Shown here one piece after another: positions 45,618 through 54,449 of a stretch of DNA of 64,000 nucleotides. The DNA is from Bin5 sp965220715. Its GTDB lineage: Bacteria > Chloroflexota > Anaerolineae > Caldilineales > Caldilineaceae. Each line of letters starts with the position of its first letter. Position 1 is the stretch's first letter. The notes below the pieces were generated by a model, which searched no databases, had not been told where the DNA came from, and saw nothing but the letters and a program-made list of their open reading frames with translations. The stretch spans positions 1,364,001-1,428,000 of the forward strand of contig OZ244843.1 in assembly GCA_965220715.1 (NCBI GenBank), written 5' to 3'. The position numbers were made by a program, and so were the translations under genes.

Positions 45618-46832
45618 GTGCGCGTAAGCTGCTTTCAGGAGAATCTGTCAAAGGGCTTGTCGATCGTCGGTCGCGCGGTATCGTCCCGCAGTACTTTGCC
45701 GGTGCTCGGCAACATCCTGCTGGAGGCGAAGAATGATCAGCTGCGGCTGGCCGCCACCAATCTGGAGATCGGCGTCAACTGCTGGGTCGGCGCCCGTGTA
45801 GAGGATGAAGGCGCCATCACCGTGCCGGCCCGCTTGCTGACCGAGTTCGTCAACAGCCTGCCGCCCGACAAGATCGAAATGGAACTGTCCGTACGCACCC
45901 AATCACTCCATCTTCGCTGCGCCAAATTCGATGCCAATATAAAAGGCATCGACGCCCAGGAGTTTCCCGTAATCCCGACCGTCGATAACGGCGACGGGCC
46001 GGAAGAAACGGCTGAAGCCCTGGAGGGACGCACAATCGCGCTTGAAACCGCCGGGCTAGGCAAGATGATCGACCAGGTCGTCTTCGCCGCGGCGACCGAT
46101 GAGAGCCGGCCGACCCTTACCGGTGTCGAGGTTACCTTCGCCAAGGAGCGCCTCTCGTTGGCTGCAACCGACGGCTACCGGCTCAGCGTGCGCAGCATCG
46201 AAGTCGACGAGGCCTTCACCGACGATATGGCGGTCGTCGTGCCGGCCCGCCACCTGAGCGAGTTGGGCCGCATCATCGTCGACGCCGAGGACGAGCGCCC
46301 CGTCCAGGTGACCGTGACTCAAGCCCGCAATCAGATTCTCTTCCGAGTGTGGGGCAAGGGGGCCGAGAACCGCGGCGCCTTTCACCAGGTCGATCTGGTC
46401 AGCCAACTGATCGCCGACCGCTTCCCCGACTACCGCGCCATCATCCCCAAGAGCCACAACACCCGCACAGTGGTCGGCACCGACGCCTTCCTCCAGGCCG
46501 TGCGAGTCGCGCAGCTTTTCGCCCGCGACAACGCCAACATCGTCCGCCTTAAGATCCAGCCCAACGGCGACAGCGGTGTCGGCAACCTGCATCTTACCGC
46601 CAGCAGCGCAGAGATGGGCAACAGCAAAAATGAGTTGGATGTGATGGTGGAAGGAGAGGATCTCGAGATCGACTTCGACGTCCGCTATCTGATCGCCGTG
46701 CTCAGCCAGATTGACGAGGAACAGGTGGTCCTCGAGACCACGCAATCCAACCGCCCCGGCACCATCCGTCCCCTCGGCATCGGCGACGATGAATTCCTGC
46801 ACGTGGTCATGCCAATGCACCCGCCCCGCTGA
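45618..46832 (+). CDS. dnaN: DNA polymerase III beta sliding clamp
   Basis: Processivity clamp of 404 aa made of three related domains. MRVSCFQENLSKGLSIVGRAV and LPVLGNILLEA begin domain I, RPTLTGV with LAATDGYRLS marks domain II, and the C-terminal EEQVVLETTQ and HVVMPMHPPR end domain III (usual end MPM-R). The start is GTG at 45618 with GGGAGG upstream. At 404 aa it is some 30 residues longer than E. coli DnaN through small insertions. It is not next to dnaA or recF here, so this is not an obvious origin region. Confidence 0.95.
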   Translation: MRVSCFQENLSKGLSIVGRAVSSRSTLPVLGNILLEAKNDQLRLAATNLEIGVNCWVGARVEDEGAITVPARLLTEFVNSLPPDKIEMELSVRTQSLHLRCAKFDANIKGIDAQEFPVIPTVDNGDGPEETAEALEGRTIALETAGLGKMIDQVVFAAATDESRPTLTGVEVTFAKERLSLAATDGYRLSVRSIEVDEAFTDDMAVVVPARHLSELGRIIVDAEDERPVQVTVTQARNQILFRVWGKGAENRGAFHQVDLVSQLIADRFPDYRAIIPKSHNTRTVVGTDAFLQAVRVAQLFARDNANIVRLKIQPNGDSGVGNLHLTASSAEMGNSKNELDVMVEGEDLEIDFDVRYLIAVLSQIDEEQVVLETTQSNRPGTIRPLGIGDDEFLHVVMPMHPPR

Positions 46833-47294
46833 GCGGGACGCCCAATTGAGGGAACAGTTGGCGAGAGTTGCTTCAACCGCGACCGCCGCCACGCGCACCG
46901 TCGGCCGCTTCGGCGGTCTATTCCTCTATCTCTATAGCCCATACAATCATCACTAGTTGCTGGGACTCCTTCTCCGGGGAAGGAGAGGGGACAGGCTGCT
47001 ATCCGTGCGCAGCGGATGCATTCAAATAAGCAATGCGCCAGCCTGTAACCGCGTGTTTCCTGTAAGCGCGCATCTCAGGCATAGTGGAGCAAAATGCGCT
47101 CTACAACTCTGTGGCGCTGGAACGGGAAGGCGGTTCGCGTCTTGGCAGGGTTGGGGCTTGTGGAAGTTGAAGCGAACACGGATGGAATCGAGTGCAAACT
47201 CTGGGATCTGAACATAGTGAGTCCTGGACCACACAATCCTGGTTGTGTTTTTAAGTTGTGGATCGATCAGCGCCTCTTGGACGAGGAACCTGAT
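46833..47294. other. Intergenic region downstream of dnaN
   Basis: About 460 bp. It contains a possible terminator hairpin, with GACCGCCG (46881-46888) pairing with CGGCGGTC (46911-46918) and T-rich sequence following. No gene is supported in the rest; in particular I found no HigB-like toxin for the neighbouring antitoxin. Confidence 0.5.
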
Positions 47295-47597
47295 TCATTC
47301 AACAGACGAGTAGGCCACCACCATGTCCAGCTTTTGGGAAAGACGGTCCCCTGTAGTCTCCAAGTCGTACTGATTTTGCAGCCCCATCCAGAATTCCGCA
47401 GAATTTCCGAAAAAGCGTGAGAATAGTAGCGCCGTCTCGGCCGTGATGGAGCGCTGCGCGTGGACGATGGCATCAATCCGTCGCGCGTCGACACCGATCG
47501 CCTTGGCCAGCCGGTCTGGAGTTATGTCTAGCGGGAGGAGAAACTCATGATAGAGTATTTCTCCCGGGTGAATGGGGGGGAGCCTGCTCATCGTCAC
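47295..47597 (-). CDS. HigA-type antitoxin / XRE regulator, orphan
   Basis: Protein of 100 aa with the classical HigA layout: HPGEILYHEFLLPLDI, the helix-turn-helix around RLAKAIGVDARRIDAIVHAQRSIT, and TALLFSRFFGNSAEFWMGLQNQYDLE. In complete systems it binds and neutralises a HigB RNase encoded directly upstream. Here the upstream neighbour on the same strand is a PhyH gene and no HigB-like frame is found on either side, so it appears to be an orphan. Confidence 0.85.
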   Translation of the reverse strand: MTMSRLPPIHPGEILYHEFLLPLDITPDRLAKAIGVDARRIDAIVHAQRSITAETALLFSRFFGNSAEFWMGLQNQYDLETTGDRLSQKLDMVVAYSSVE

Positions 47598-47614
47598 TGC
47601 TCCACGCCTTTCAA

Positions 47615-48496
47615 CTACTGATACCCGCCCATACCCAGCAACTCCCGCGTCGCCGGGTCGGCCTCTTCGATCACCTTCTCCAACAGCCCGTTCTCCGGCC
47701 TCTCATCAAAGGGCGAACTGCGCATCCACGTCGGGCCGTAACTCAGAATCAGCACGCGGCGTTTCTCGCCCTCCGCACTCGTCGGCATGGCGCGATGCCA
47801 CAGGTTGCCGTGCAGGAGCACGCAAGTGCCGGCCGGCGCACGCAACTCCCGCTGGCCCGCTATGTCGCCATACTCCTCCAATGGCAGGTCCTCACCAACA
47901 CCCAGATGGGTACCGGGCACAACTGCCAGCAGCCCATTGGCGTCGTTCAGTTCGTCCAGATAGAGGAGACAGTCCAGCTTGTGCGGAAAGGCGAAAAAGG
48001 GCGGCGCCGGCTCCGACATGCCCGGCTGATGGTGATGCCAGCGGGTGAACTGGACCGGCTGGCCTGGGTAACTGATGCGGGCCGCCAGCTGGCGAATGCG
48101 CACAAAGGGTCCGAGTACCGCGCGCGCAACCGAGAGCAGCGGTTCAAAGTTGATCAACTTGTGGAAGTCGGCATGTTTGTCAAACAGATGCCGTGGAATC
48201 CAGTCCTTGCCGCGCAAACGGCTCCCGTCGGCTGTCTCAAACTCTGCCTCTTCCACTTCGTCCAGCGCGCGGCGCAACCGCTCCAATGGCTCGCCCTGGA
48301 TCAAAGCCTCCCGTACCAGGTAGCCGTCTTTCGCAAACTCCTCTATTTCTCCCCGTGAGGCCCAGACATCGAAACTCCGTTCACGATCCTGTCCTTCATT
48401 GTTAACCAGTATGCGATAAGAGATCGTGTGATGCGGGTAGGAGTCGTACTTGTCCTCAATCTGGTCCTGTAAGCTGGGCAAAGCGTTTGCTGCCAC
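47615..48496 (-). CDS. Phytanoyl-CoA dioxygenase (PhyH) family protein 4, atypical iron site
   Basis: PhyH-fold protein of 293 aa. GTG at 48496 is preferred because AAGGAG lies 8 bases upstream; an ATG at 48514 without such a site is the alternative. FAKDGYLVREALI starts the domain, VPGTHLG and the distal His234 (NLWHRAMP) with Arg248 are present. The usual His-x-Asp iron pair is replaced by WHHHQPG (His154-156, Gln157), so the carboxylate ligand is missing. It could use a different metal set, as in halogenase-like or non-catalytic members, or a clade-specific site. The substrate is unknown. Confidence 0.82.
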   Translation of the reverse strand: MAANALPSLQDQIEDKYDSYPHHTISYRILVNNEGQDRERSFDVWASRGEIEEFAKDGYLVREALIQGEPLERLRRALDEVEEAEFETADGSRLRGKDWIPRHLFDKHADFHKLINFEPLLSVARAVLGPFVRIRQLAARISYPGQPVQFTRWHHHQPGMSEPAPPFFAFPHKLDCLLYLDELNDANGLLAVVPGTHLGVGEDLPLEEYGDIAGQRELRAPAGTCVLLHGNLWHRAMPTSAEGEKRRVLILSYGPTWMRSSPFDERPENGLLEKVIEEADPATRELLGMGGYQ

Positions 48497-48566
48497 AGTT
48501 CTTGCTCCTTGCATATTGTATTGATTTGTAGGCAAAGCCGGGCGGAAATTGGTCAACAGCAACCGG

Positions 48567-49625
48567 TCACTGCACTTCAACCTTCTCCAGACGCGGCCCG
48601 TCCGGCGTGTCGTGTACCTGCCAACCCAGGCCCGCGATCTGATCCCGCAGCGCGTCGGCCTTGGCCCAGTCGCGCTCTTCGCGCGCGGCTTGGCGCTGTT
48701 CGACCAGCGCCAATACCGGCTGCGGTGTCGGCTCGTCCACTGGCTGTCCGGCCGCGGCCTGCGCCGCGCAGGCCCGCTGCCATATCTCCGCCGGAATGCC
48801 ATCCTGCGGCGATGGCGGCAAGCGCCAATCTCCCAGTGCAGAAGCAGGGAAACGCGTCCCGCTGTCAAAGATCTGCTCGCCTTCGGACGTCAGCACGGTC
48901 GCGCTGCCCTGGCCTACAAGCTCGCATACCCCCGTCATCGGTTCGATCACCACGCCGGTATTCTCGTCGATGCCCAATATCGTCACTCCGGGCGGCAGCA
49001 ACGCCAGCAACTCGTCGAAGCGCGGTTGGCCCATGTAACAGCGGCTGGTGTCCAACTCGTGGCCGCCATCATTGTTGTTCCAGTGGGGAATCACGCTCAG
49101 CCGCAGTCCAAAATCGTCGAAAAAAGCCAGACCTTCGATCCAGTGGAGATCCTGGCCGACCTTGTAAATCTCATAGACCGGCAGCGTGTAGCGGCCGGAA
49201 GCCACCGTTGTCGCGCTGGAAAAGCAGATCGCCGCGCCCAGCCGGTGACGGGCGCGCAACGCGTGCCAGGCGTAGCTGTCGCGTAGTTGGCGAACCGTGT
49301 ACGAAGGGCTGCCCGGCCCCATAAAGAGATAATCGCTTGAAAGTAACGGAGCCGCCAGTTCCGGGTCGTCAGGATCGAACGCCGTGCCGCGCTTGCGCGC
49401 CGGCACGATCGAAATCTGTGGTGAATAATTGCGCAGATGGCGTTCCAGATAGGCGCCGACCTTACCGGCCACGGCGTGCGAATTCAGTTCAAAACCGGCC
49501 GGCGTCTCCAGAATGGCAACCGAAACCTGCGCTGGCAGTTGACGCATCACCCGCTCATGGATCCGGTGGGCGCCCGGTGACGTCTCCCCCGACCCAAAGA
49601 GAGCAATCGGGCCAATTTCACTCAT
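48567..49625 (-). CDS. Peptidase S51-like protein fused to a CysS C-terminal-type domain
   Basis: Protein of 352 aa from ATG 49625, preceded by a strong GGGGGG ribosome site. Residues 1-240 resemble the peptidase E/cyanophycinase (S51) fold: GPIALFGSGETSP, DYLFMGPGSPSYTV and AICFSSATTVASG in place of the usual Gly-x-Ser-Ala-Gly nucleophile loop. The last about 50 residues (EQRQAAREERDWAKADALRDQI, then DTPDGPRLEK) match the C-terminal end of cysteinyl-tRNA synthetases. The combination suggests a protease-like domain with a tRNA- or protein-binding appendage; actual activity is unknown. Confidence 0.72.
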   Translation of the reverse strand: MSEIGPIALFGSGETSPGAHRIHERVMRQLPAQVSVAILETPAGFELNSHAVAGKVGAYLERHLRNYSPQISIVPARKRGTAFDPDDPELAAPLLSSDYLFMGPGSPSYTVRQLRDSYAWHALRARHRLGAAICFSSATTVASGRYTLPVYEIYKVGQDLHWIEGLAFFDDFGLRLSVIPHWNNNDGGHELDTSRCYMGQPRFDELLALLPPGVTILGIDENTGVVIEPMTGVCELVGQGSATVLTSEGEQIFDSGTRFPASALGDWRLPPSPQDGIPAEIWQRACAAQAAAGQPVDEPTPQPVLALVEQRQAAREERDWAKADALRDQIAGLGWQVHDTPDGPRLEKVEVQ

Positions 49626-49759
49626 CGCATCCCCCCTTTCGCCCAGCATGATTGCCCGTTTCCAACTTCATTTTGGACACTTGGCAACCCGCAAATAGCA
49701 ATGACAACGGCACGCAAACTCCGCACAGTTAAAGATACTGTCAGCGTGCTCGCCTGCAC

Positions 49760-49919
49760 GGGTGTATCCCATATTGTTGTCCCTCTGCGAACTGCCCTTT
49801 CAACCAAAGCGAAAAGGATCCGCTGAACAAGAATCGATCGGTCGCCTGCTATCCTGAAAATCCGCAAATCCTGCAAATCCTGATTCAGACAACGTCCACC
49901 AAAAATCTGGGACAGACCC
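49760..49919. mobile_element. MITE-like element, copy 1 (160 bp, 8-bp target duplication)
   Basis: 160 bp, with about two differences from copy 2 at 60741-60900. The ends are imperfect inverted repeats: GGGTGTATCCCATATT at the left, and GGGTCTGTCCCAGATT as the reverse complement of the right end (13 of 16 identical). It is flanked by a perfect 8-bp direct repeat GCCTGCAC (49752-49759 and 49920-49927), the mark of transposition. It is too short to encode a transposase, so it must be mobilised in trans. A size of 8 bp for the duplication is known for ISL3, IS66, ISAs1 and some other families. Confidence 0.92.
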
Positions 49920-50029
49920 GCCTGCACTAGGGCTCGTTGACGTTTGTCTGAACAGCGACTTCCGGGTGCAAATTACGCCTGATCGTCGAAGGGCGGCGCA
50001 GTCACGCAAAGAAAATCCGATACGCCTTT

Positions 50030-50103
50030 GGTGTTCTCCGCGTCCCTCCGCGTCCTCCGCGGACAAAAAGGTGTTCTTCGCGACCCTTCGCGTGACTTCG
50101 CGG
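50030..50103. repeat. Two imperfect 33/34-bp direct repeats
   Basis: GGTGTTCTCCGCG... (50030-50062) and GGTGTTCTTCGCG... (50070-50103) align over their full length with one indel, separated by 7 A-rich bases. Each consists of iterated TCCGCG/TTCGCG motifs. Confidence 0.7.
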
Positions 50104-50243
50104 ATCAATTGGTTTTGTCTATTTCAACATTCAAGCGAGAAACATCCCTAACAGGCCTGCAGGCTTTCAGTTCTTGTTGACATCTGAACAGCCTTCCCAA
50201 AATGTCAACGGAACCTAGTCTCTCTCCTTGCCCGTGTCCGATG

Positions 50244-50252
50244 TGCTATACT
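50244..50252 (+). promoter_or_regulatory. Extended -10 promoter
   Basis: TG at 50244-50245 and TATACT at 50247-50252 in the context GTGCTATACTG, the same motif as before the Uma2 genes; 54 bp before the ATG at 50307. No good -35. Confidence 0.5.
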
Positions 50253-50306
50253 GTTACGGCAATTCTGTGGGCGTAACCGCAGCTACCGGGACCGTGTCGC
50301 TCCTGT

Positions 50307-51950
50307 ATGAAATCCTTTGTCTTACGGATGCTCGTCTTCACGGCGGGCGCAGTCACCTTGGGCGTTGAACTGAGCGCCGCTCGTCTGCTGGAACCCTGGT
50401 TCGGAAACAGCCAGATCGTGTGGGCAGCCTTGATCGGCCTGATCCTGTCTTACTTGGCCGTGGGTGCCTGGCTGGGCGGTAAACTGGCCGACCGCTTCCC
50501 CAGCCTCGGTGGGCTGTTGACGCTCGTGGCTGTTGCCGGGCTGGGCGTCGCCCTGACGCCGGCTATCAGTCCGCCCATACTGCGCTTGGCAACGGTGGGG
50601 CTGAACGACTATCTTCCAGGTCTGCTCGCAGGCGCGCTGCTCGTCGTCTTGCTGCTCTTCAGCCTGCCCGTGATCTTGTTGGGAGCGGTCAGCCCGTGGG
50701 CAGTGCGCCTGGCGGTAACCGACCTGCAGCAGACGGGCCGCGTGGCCGGACGCCTCTATGCCATCGGCACCTGCGGCAGCATCATCGGCACATTCCTGCC
50801 CGTTCTCTGGCTGATCCCCTCCTACGGCACCCGCTGGAGTTTCTACCTGCTGGCCCTCTGGCTGTTGGTCGTCACACTGGTGGCAGCGCTCCTGCACGGT
50901 CAAAGCCGGCGGCTCTACGGATTGGCGCTGCTGGCGCTGTGTGTAACACTGGCACTGGCCCTGATCGATCCCGGCAGCGTGCGCGCCTACTGGGACAGCC
51001 AGGATGACAACCCAATTCTATACGAAGACGAATCTCTCTACAACTACATTCTGGTACGGGCATGGGGGAGCGAGCGTCACCTCCAACTGAACGAAGGCGT
51101 CGGCATCCACAGCGTCTACCATCCCGACAGTCTGCTCAGCCTGGGAATCTGGGACTATTTCCTGCTGGCGCCGCTCTTTCGACCCCAGGGCAGCCTCGAT
51201 CCGCACGAGCGCGTGCTGGTGATCGGGCTGGCCGCCGGCACCGCGCCGAATCTGTACACAGAAATATATGGCCCGGTGGAGATCGTCGGCGTTGAGCTCG
51301 ATCCGCAGATTATCGAAGTAGGACAGCGCTACTTTGACATGACCCAGCCCAATCTGACAGCGGTGGCCGCCGACGGTCGGCGCTGGTTACAGGACCAGCC
51401 CGACGACGCGATTTTTGACATTGTGCTTGTGGACGCCTACCGACCCCCCTACATACCGTTCCATCTCACGACCGTTGAGTTCTTCCAACTGACGCGGGCG
51501 CATATGAGCGATCAGGGGGTCCTGATGATCAATGTAGGCCGTTCCGCGACCGACTTTGCGCTCGTCGATGCGCTCGCCGCGACCCTGGCCGAGGTATTCC
51601 CTTCCGTGCTGGTCGTCGACGAGCCGGGCCCGCCCGACGACCTGGGTAACTCCTTGGTCCTCGCCGCAAACCAGCCGATTGCCCCGGAAGTGTTTGCCGT
51701 CAATGTCGCGGCCCTGCCCTCTTCGATGCCGCACGAATTTCGTCAGTTCGCGCTGGAGGTTGCCGGATGCGCCAGCGTCTCATCATGCGATCGCAATCTT
51801 TCTCGCGTACGCGCAGCCGGTCCACCCGCAGGGACACCGGTTTTTACCGACGACCGCGCGCCGGTCGAACAACTGGTACACAAAATAATCTGGAATTTCC
51901 TTAGCGGTAGAGCAGAACCGGCCGGGCCGGCGCAGTCTACCAACCATTAA
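50307..51950 (+). CDS. Membrane-embedded spermidine synthase-like protein
   Basis: Fusion of 547 aa. Residues 1-215 form about seven membrane helices of the type often annotated as fused MFS/spermidine synthase. Residues 240-480 form a Rossmann methyltransferase-like domain with VLVIGLAAGTAPNL, VGVELDPQIIEVGQRYF and the DAYRPPYIPFHLTTVEFF segment that corresponds to the polyamine synthase active-site region. The aspartate at the catalytic position is present, but specificity for polyamines is not assured; related proteins are poorly characterised. It is followed 3 bp later by a PIG-L deacetylase, so they form an operon. Confidence 0.85.
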   Translation: MKSFVLRMLVFTAGAVTLGVELSAARLLEPWFGNSQIVWAALIGLILSYLAVGAWLGGKLADRFPSLGGLLTLVAVAGLGVALTPAISPPILRLATVGLNDYLPGLLAGALLVVLLLFSLPVILLGAVSPWAVRLAVTDLQQTGRVAGRLYAIGTCGSIIGTFLPVLWLIPSYGTRWSFYLLALWLLVVTLVAALLHGQSRRLYGLALLALCVTLALALIDPGSVRAYWDSQDDNPILYEDESLYNYILVRAWGSERHLQLNEGVGIHSVYHPDSLLSLGIWDYFLLAPLFRPQGSLDPHERVLVIGLAAGTAPNLYTEIYGPVEIVGVELDPQIIEVGQRYFDMTQPNLTAVAADGRRWLQDQPDDAIFDIVLVDAYRPPYIPFHLTTVEFFQLTRAHMSDQGVLMINVGRSATDFALVDALAATLAEVFPSVLVVDEPGPPDDLGNSLVLAANQPIAPEVFAVNVAALPSSMPHEFRQFALEVAGCASVSSCDRNLSRVRAAGPPAGTPVFTDDRAPVEQLVHKIIWNFLSGRAEPAGPAQSTNH

Positions 51951-51953
51951 CCA

Positions 51954-52865
51954 ATGGCCACAACAAGTGAGCAGCACAATATGAACAATTCACGTACCCT
52001 ACTGGGCGTCTTTGCCCATCCCGACGATGAGAGCTTTGGGCCGGGAGGAACGTTGGCCCGCTACGCCGCGCAGGGCGTGCACGTGCATGTCATCATCGCC
52101 ACCGACGGCGACGCCGGCTCCGTCACCGAGAGCCACCAGCGTCAAGGTGAACGCACACTGGCGCAGGAAAGGAGCGAGGAACTTGCCCGCGCCGCCGTCG
52201 AACTGGGCGTCGCCAGCGTCTGGAATCTGCCCTACCGCGACAGCGGCATGCGCGGCTCGCCCGACAATGAGCACCCCAGGGCGCTGGTGCAACAGCCGCT
52301 GCAGCAGCTGACGACTGAACTGATCGACTACTTCCGTCGGCTGAAGCCGCAGGTCGCCATTACCCACGATCCCTACGGCGGCTATGGCCACCCCGATCAC
52401 ATTCGCTGCTGCGAGGCTGTCACCGCTGCCTTCTATGCCGCTGGACAGGCCGACGGGTCGAACCCGGAACGCAACCGCGGCGGCGGTCTCCCTCCCTACG
52501 CGGCTCAGAAGCTCTATTACACCAGCTTCGACAAAAGCATGCTGCGCTGGATCGTGAAATTCATGCAGCTGACAGGCCGCAATCCCCGCCAGGTGGGCCG
52601 CAACAAAGATGTCGATCTGGTGCAGATCGCCGGTTGGGAGACCCCGATTCACGCCCGCATCGACGTGCGCGCCTTTCTTGCGCACAAGGAACGGGCCAGC
52701 CGCGCCCATGCCAGCCAGTACAGCGGCGGCCCGTCCACGCTGCGGGCGCTGCCCAAACCGCTGCGCCGCCGCCTGTCCCGTTACGAAAACTATACCCGCG
52801 CCTATCCCGCCCCCGGCCCCTACCAGGAGCCGGATCTGTTCCACAATGTCGTCTGGCGGGACTGA
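51954..52865 (+). CDS. PIG-L family deacetylase (LmbE-like)
   Basis: Zinc-dependent N-acetylglucosaminyl deacetylase family, 303 aa. The metal motif AHPDDESFGPGG is near residue 20, and the second motif GHPDH lies near residue 145 after HDPYGGYG. Members act on GlcNAc-inositol or other GlcNAc conjugates, including precursors of mycothiol and bacillithiol. The start at 51954 is 3 bp after the preceding stop; ATG 51981 is possible. The C-terminal part (KERASRAHASQYSG, ENYTRAYPAPGP) is typical of the MshB/Mca-like subgroup. Which conjugate it uses cannot be decided. Confidence 0.92.
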   Translation: MATTSEQHNMNNSRTLLGVFAHPDDESFGPGGTLARYAAQGVHVHVIIATDGDAGSVTESHQRQGERTLAQERSEELARAAVELGVASVWNLPYRDSGMRGSPDNEHPRALVQQPLQQLTTELIDYFRRLKPQVAITHDPYGGYGHPDHIRCCEAVTAAFYAAGQADGSNPERNRGGGLPPYAAQKLYYTSFDKSMLRWIVKFMQLTGRNPRQVGRNKDVDLVQIAGWETPIHARIDVRAFLAHKERASRAHASQYSGGPSTLRALPKPLRRRLSRYENYTRAYPAPGPYQEPDLFHNVVWRD

Positions 52866-53124
52866 CAGGCACAACTGCAAAAAGCCGGGTTACTGTCTCC
52901 TTTTCAGTGCAGATAGCAGAGCACCGATTCCAGTTCTCCGCGCCCACCATGTCACCCCACCCCACTATGCTGTGATCGTCCGAAACTTTGGGGACGTCAG
53001 CTCGTAGTGTAGTGTTAGGATGGCACACGCCGGTCCACTCGTCTTTCTTTCCGTCTCCGTTGTTTCCGGATGTGAAGTCGGCGGGAAAGAAATTGACCTT
53101 GTATCATCCTTCAGGAGACGAAAA

Positions 53125-54381
53125 TTGAAACTGCGAACCATATCCAAGCGATGGCTGGCGGTGGCGTTCATGGCTATCTTGGCCCTGGCTGTTTCCGGCG
53201 CCGCCCTGTCCGCTGAACTTACCGGCGACGACACCTACCGGCTCGCCGCAGGTGAGATTGTGGACGATGACCTCTATATCGGCGCCACAGAGATCTATAT
53301 CGGTGGCATCGTCAAAGGTGACCTTATCGCCGGCGCCAGCTACATCGAGATCGGCCCAACCGGCATTGTCGAAGGAGACCTGTGGGCTGTAGCCAGCGGA
53401 ATCGTGATTCACGGTACCGTCCTGGACGATCTGCGTGCCGCGGCTGGCGGCATCGAACTTTCGGGCATCGTCGGCGATGATGCTTTCCTCTCCGCAGGCG
53501 GCGGGCCGGCCGCCATCCCTACCGGCATGGGATCGCAATCAATCGCATCGGGGTTGAGAGTCACTGGCGAGATTGGAGGTGACGCATTTGTCTTCGCTGG
53601 CGGCGCCGATCTCTCCGGCGCAATCGGTGGTGACCTCCGCGCCGGCCTGGGGACGCTCGATCTCTCCGGCATAGTCGGCGGCGACGCCGAAATCCATGCC
53701 GGAGAATTCAGTGTCAGTGATTCCGCTCGCATTGGTGGTGAACTCAAATACACTGCCGCCGAGGAACTCCAATTCCCTGCCGGCGTTGCCCGCGACATCC
53801 AATTTGAAGCGCCGCCCGAAGACCAGGCCGCTGGCGGCACGATCGTTGGGGCCATATTCGGCTGGATCTTCCGGACCGTCGCCATCGGCATCGGCGTCGC
53901 CATTCTCGGCTGGCTGCTGATGCGTTTCAGGCCCAATGCGCTGATCCGCCCCGCAGCCGCAATTCGAGCAAAGCCGGTCGAAACCGGTGTGTACGGCCTG
54001 CTGGCCGCGGTGCTGCTTGTCTTTATTCCTGTAGCATCGATCATATTGGTGGCCTTTACCTGGGCTTTTTGGGGCGTATTCCCCGCAATCGCCACGTTCG
54101 TCTTTCTGGGCGCCTCGTCTGCCCTCGTCTGGTTCCTCAGCCCTCTGCTCACAGGCTTCTGGCTGGGCGAGATAATCGGCGAGCGGCTGGGCGGAGATCG
54201 CAGTCCGCTCCTGCTTCTGCTGACGGGCGCGTTGCTGATCGTATTCCTGGGCCGGATTCCTTTCTTGGGCTGGCTGGTCTATCTGCTAAGCTTTGTGCTG
54301 GCACTTGGGGGACTCCTGCGCAGTGGAACCGGCGCGGCTGCCGCCCATCCGGAAGAAGAGGCTGTGGGCCAACAAATCTAG
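53125..54381 (+). CDS. Bactofilin-like polymer-forming membrane protein
   Basis: Protein of 418 aa. TTG at 53125 is chosen because AGGAGA lies just before it and a signal/anchor helix follows at once (WLAVAFMAILALAVSGAALSA). Residues 35-240 are a regular beta-repeat rich in Gly-Asp-hydrophobic steps (GGIVKGDLIAGAS, GIVGGDAEIHAG), as in bactofilins and polymer-forming cytoskeletal domains, here probably outside the membrane. Four to five hydrophobic helices fill the C-terminal 150 residues. It may form a surface or periplasmic scaffold; the precise role is unknown. Confidence 0.78.
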   Translation: MKLRTISKRWLAVAFMAILALAVSGAALSAELTGDDTYRLAAGEIVDDDLYIGATEIYIGGIVKGDLIAGASYIEIGPTGIVEGDLWAVASGIVIHGTVLDDLRAAAGGIELSGIVGDDAFLSAGGGPAAIPTGMGSQSIASGLRVTGEIGGDAFVFAGGADLSGAIGGDLRAGLGTLDLSGIVGGDAEIHAGEFSVSDSARIGGELKYTAAEELQFPAGVARDIQFEAPPEDQAAGGTIVGAIFGWIFRTVAIGIGVAILGWLLMRFRPNALIRPAAAIRAKPVETGVYGLLAAVLLVFIPVASIILVAFTWAFWGVFPAIATFVFLGASSALVWFLSPLLTGFWLGEIIGERLGGDRSPLLLLLTGALLIVFLGRIPFLGWLVYLLSFVLALGGLLRSGTGAAAAHPEEEAVGQQI

Positions 54382-54449
54382 GCCCCCGATCTATCAGATC
54401 GAGATCATTCAAGTTTCTGTAGCCATGCAGTTCATGGATTTCACAGCCT

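Larger units (their letters stand above)
49626..50306. other. Intergenic region with MITE and GC-rich paired repeat
   Basis: About 680 bp without a protein gene. It holds a 160-bp MITE-like element (49760-49919), a pair of 33/34-bp imperfect repeats (50030-50103) and an extended -10 promoter (50244-50252) for the next gene. Confidence 0.8.

Noticed and set aside
48515..48868. 118-residue N-terminal extension of the PhyH protein at 47615
   Set aside because: It is the Arg-rich shadow of the S51-like gene on the same strand; a GTG with a good ribosome site lies at 48496.
49752..49927. Coding potential inside the MITE (a minus-strand frame shared by both copies)
   Set aside because: The frame is conserved only because the element itself is; it has no start signal and no recognisable protein family.
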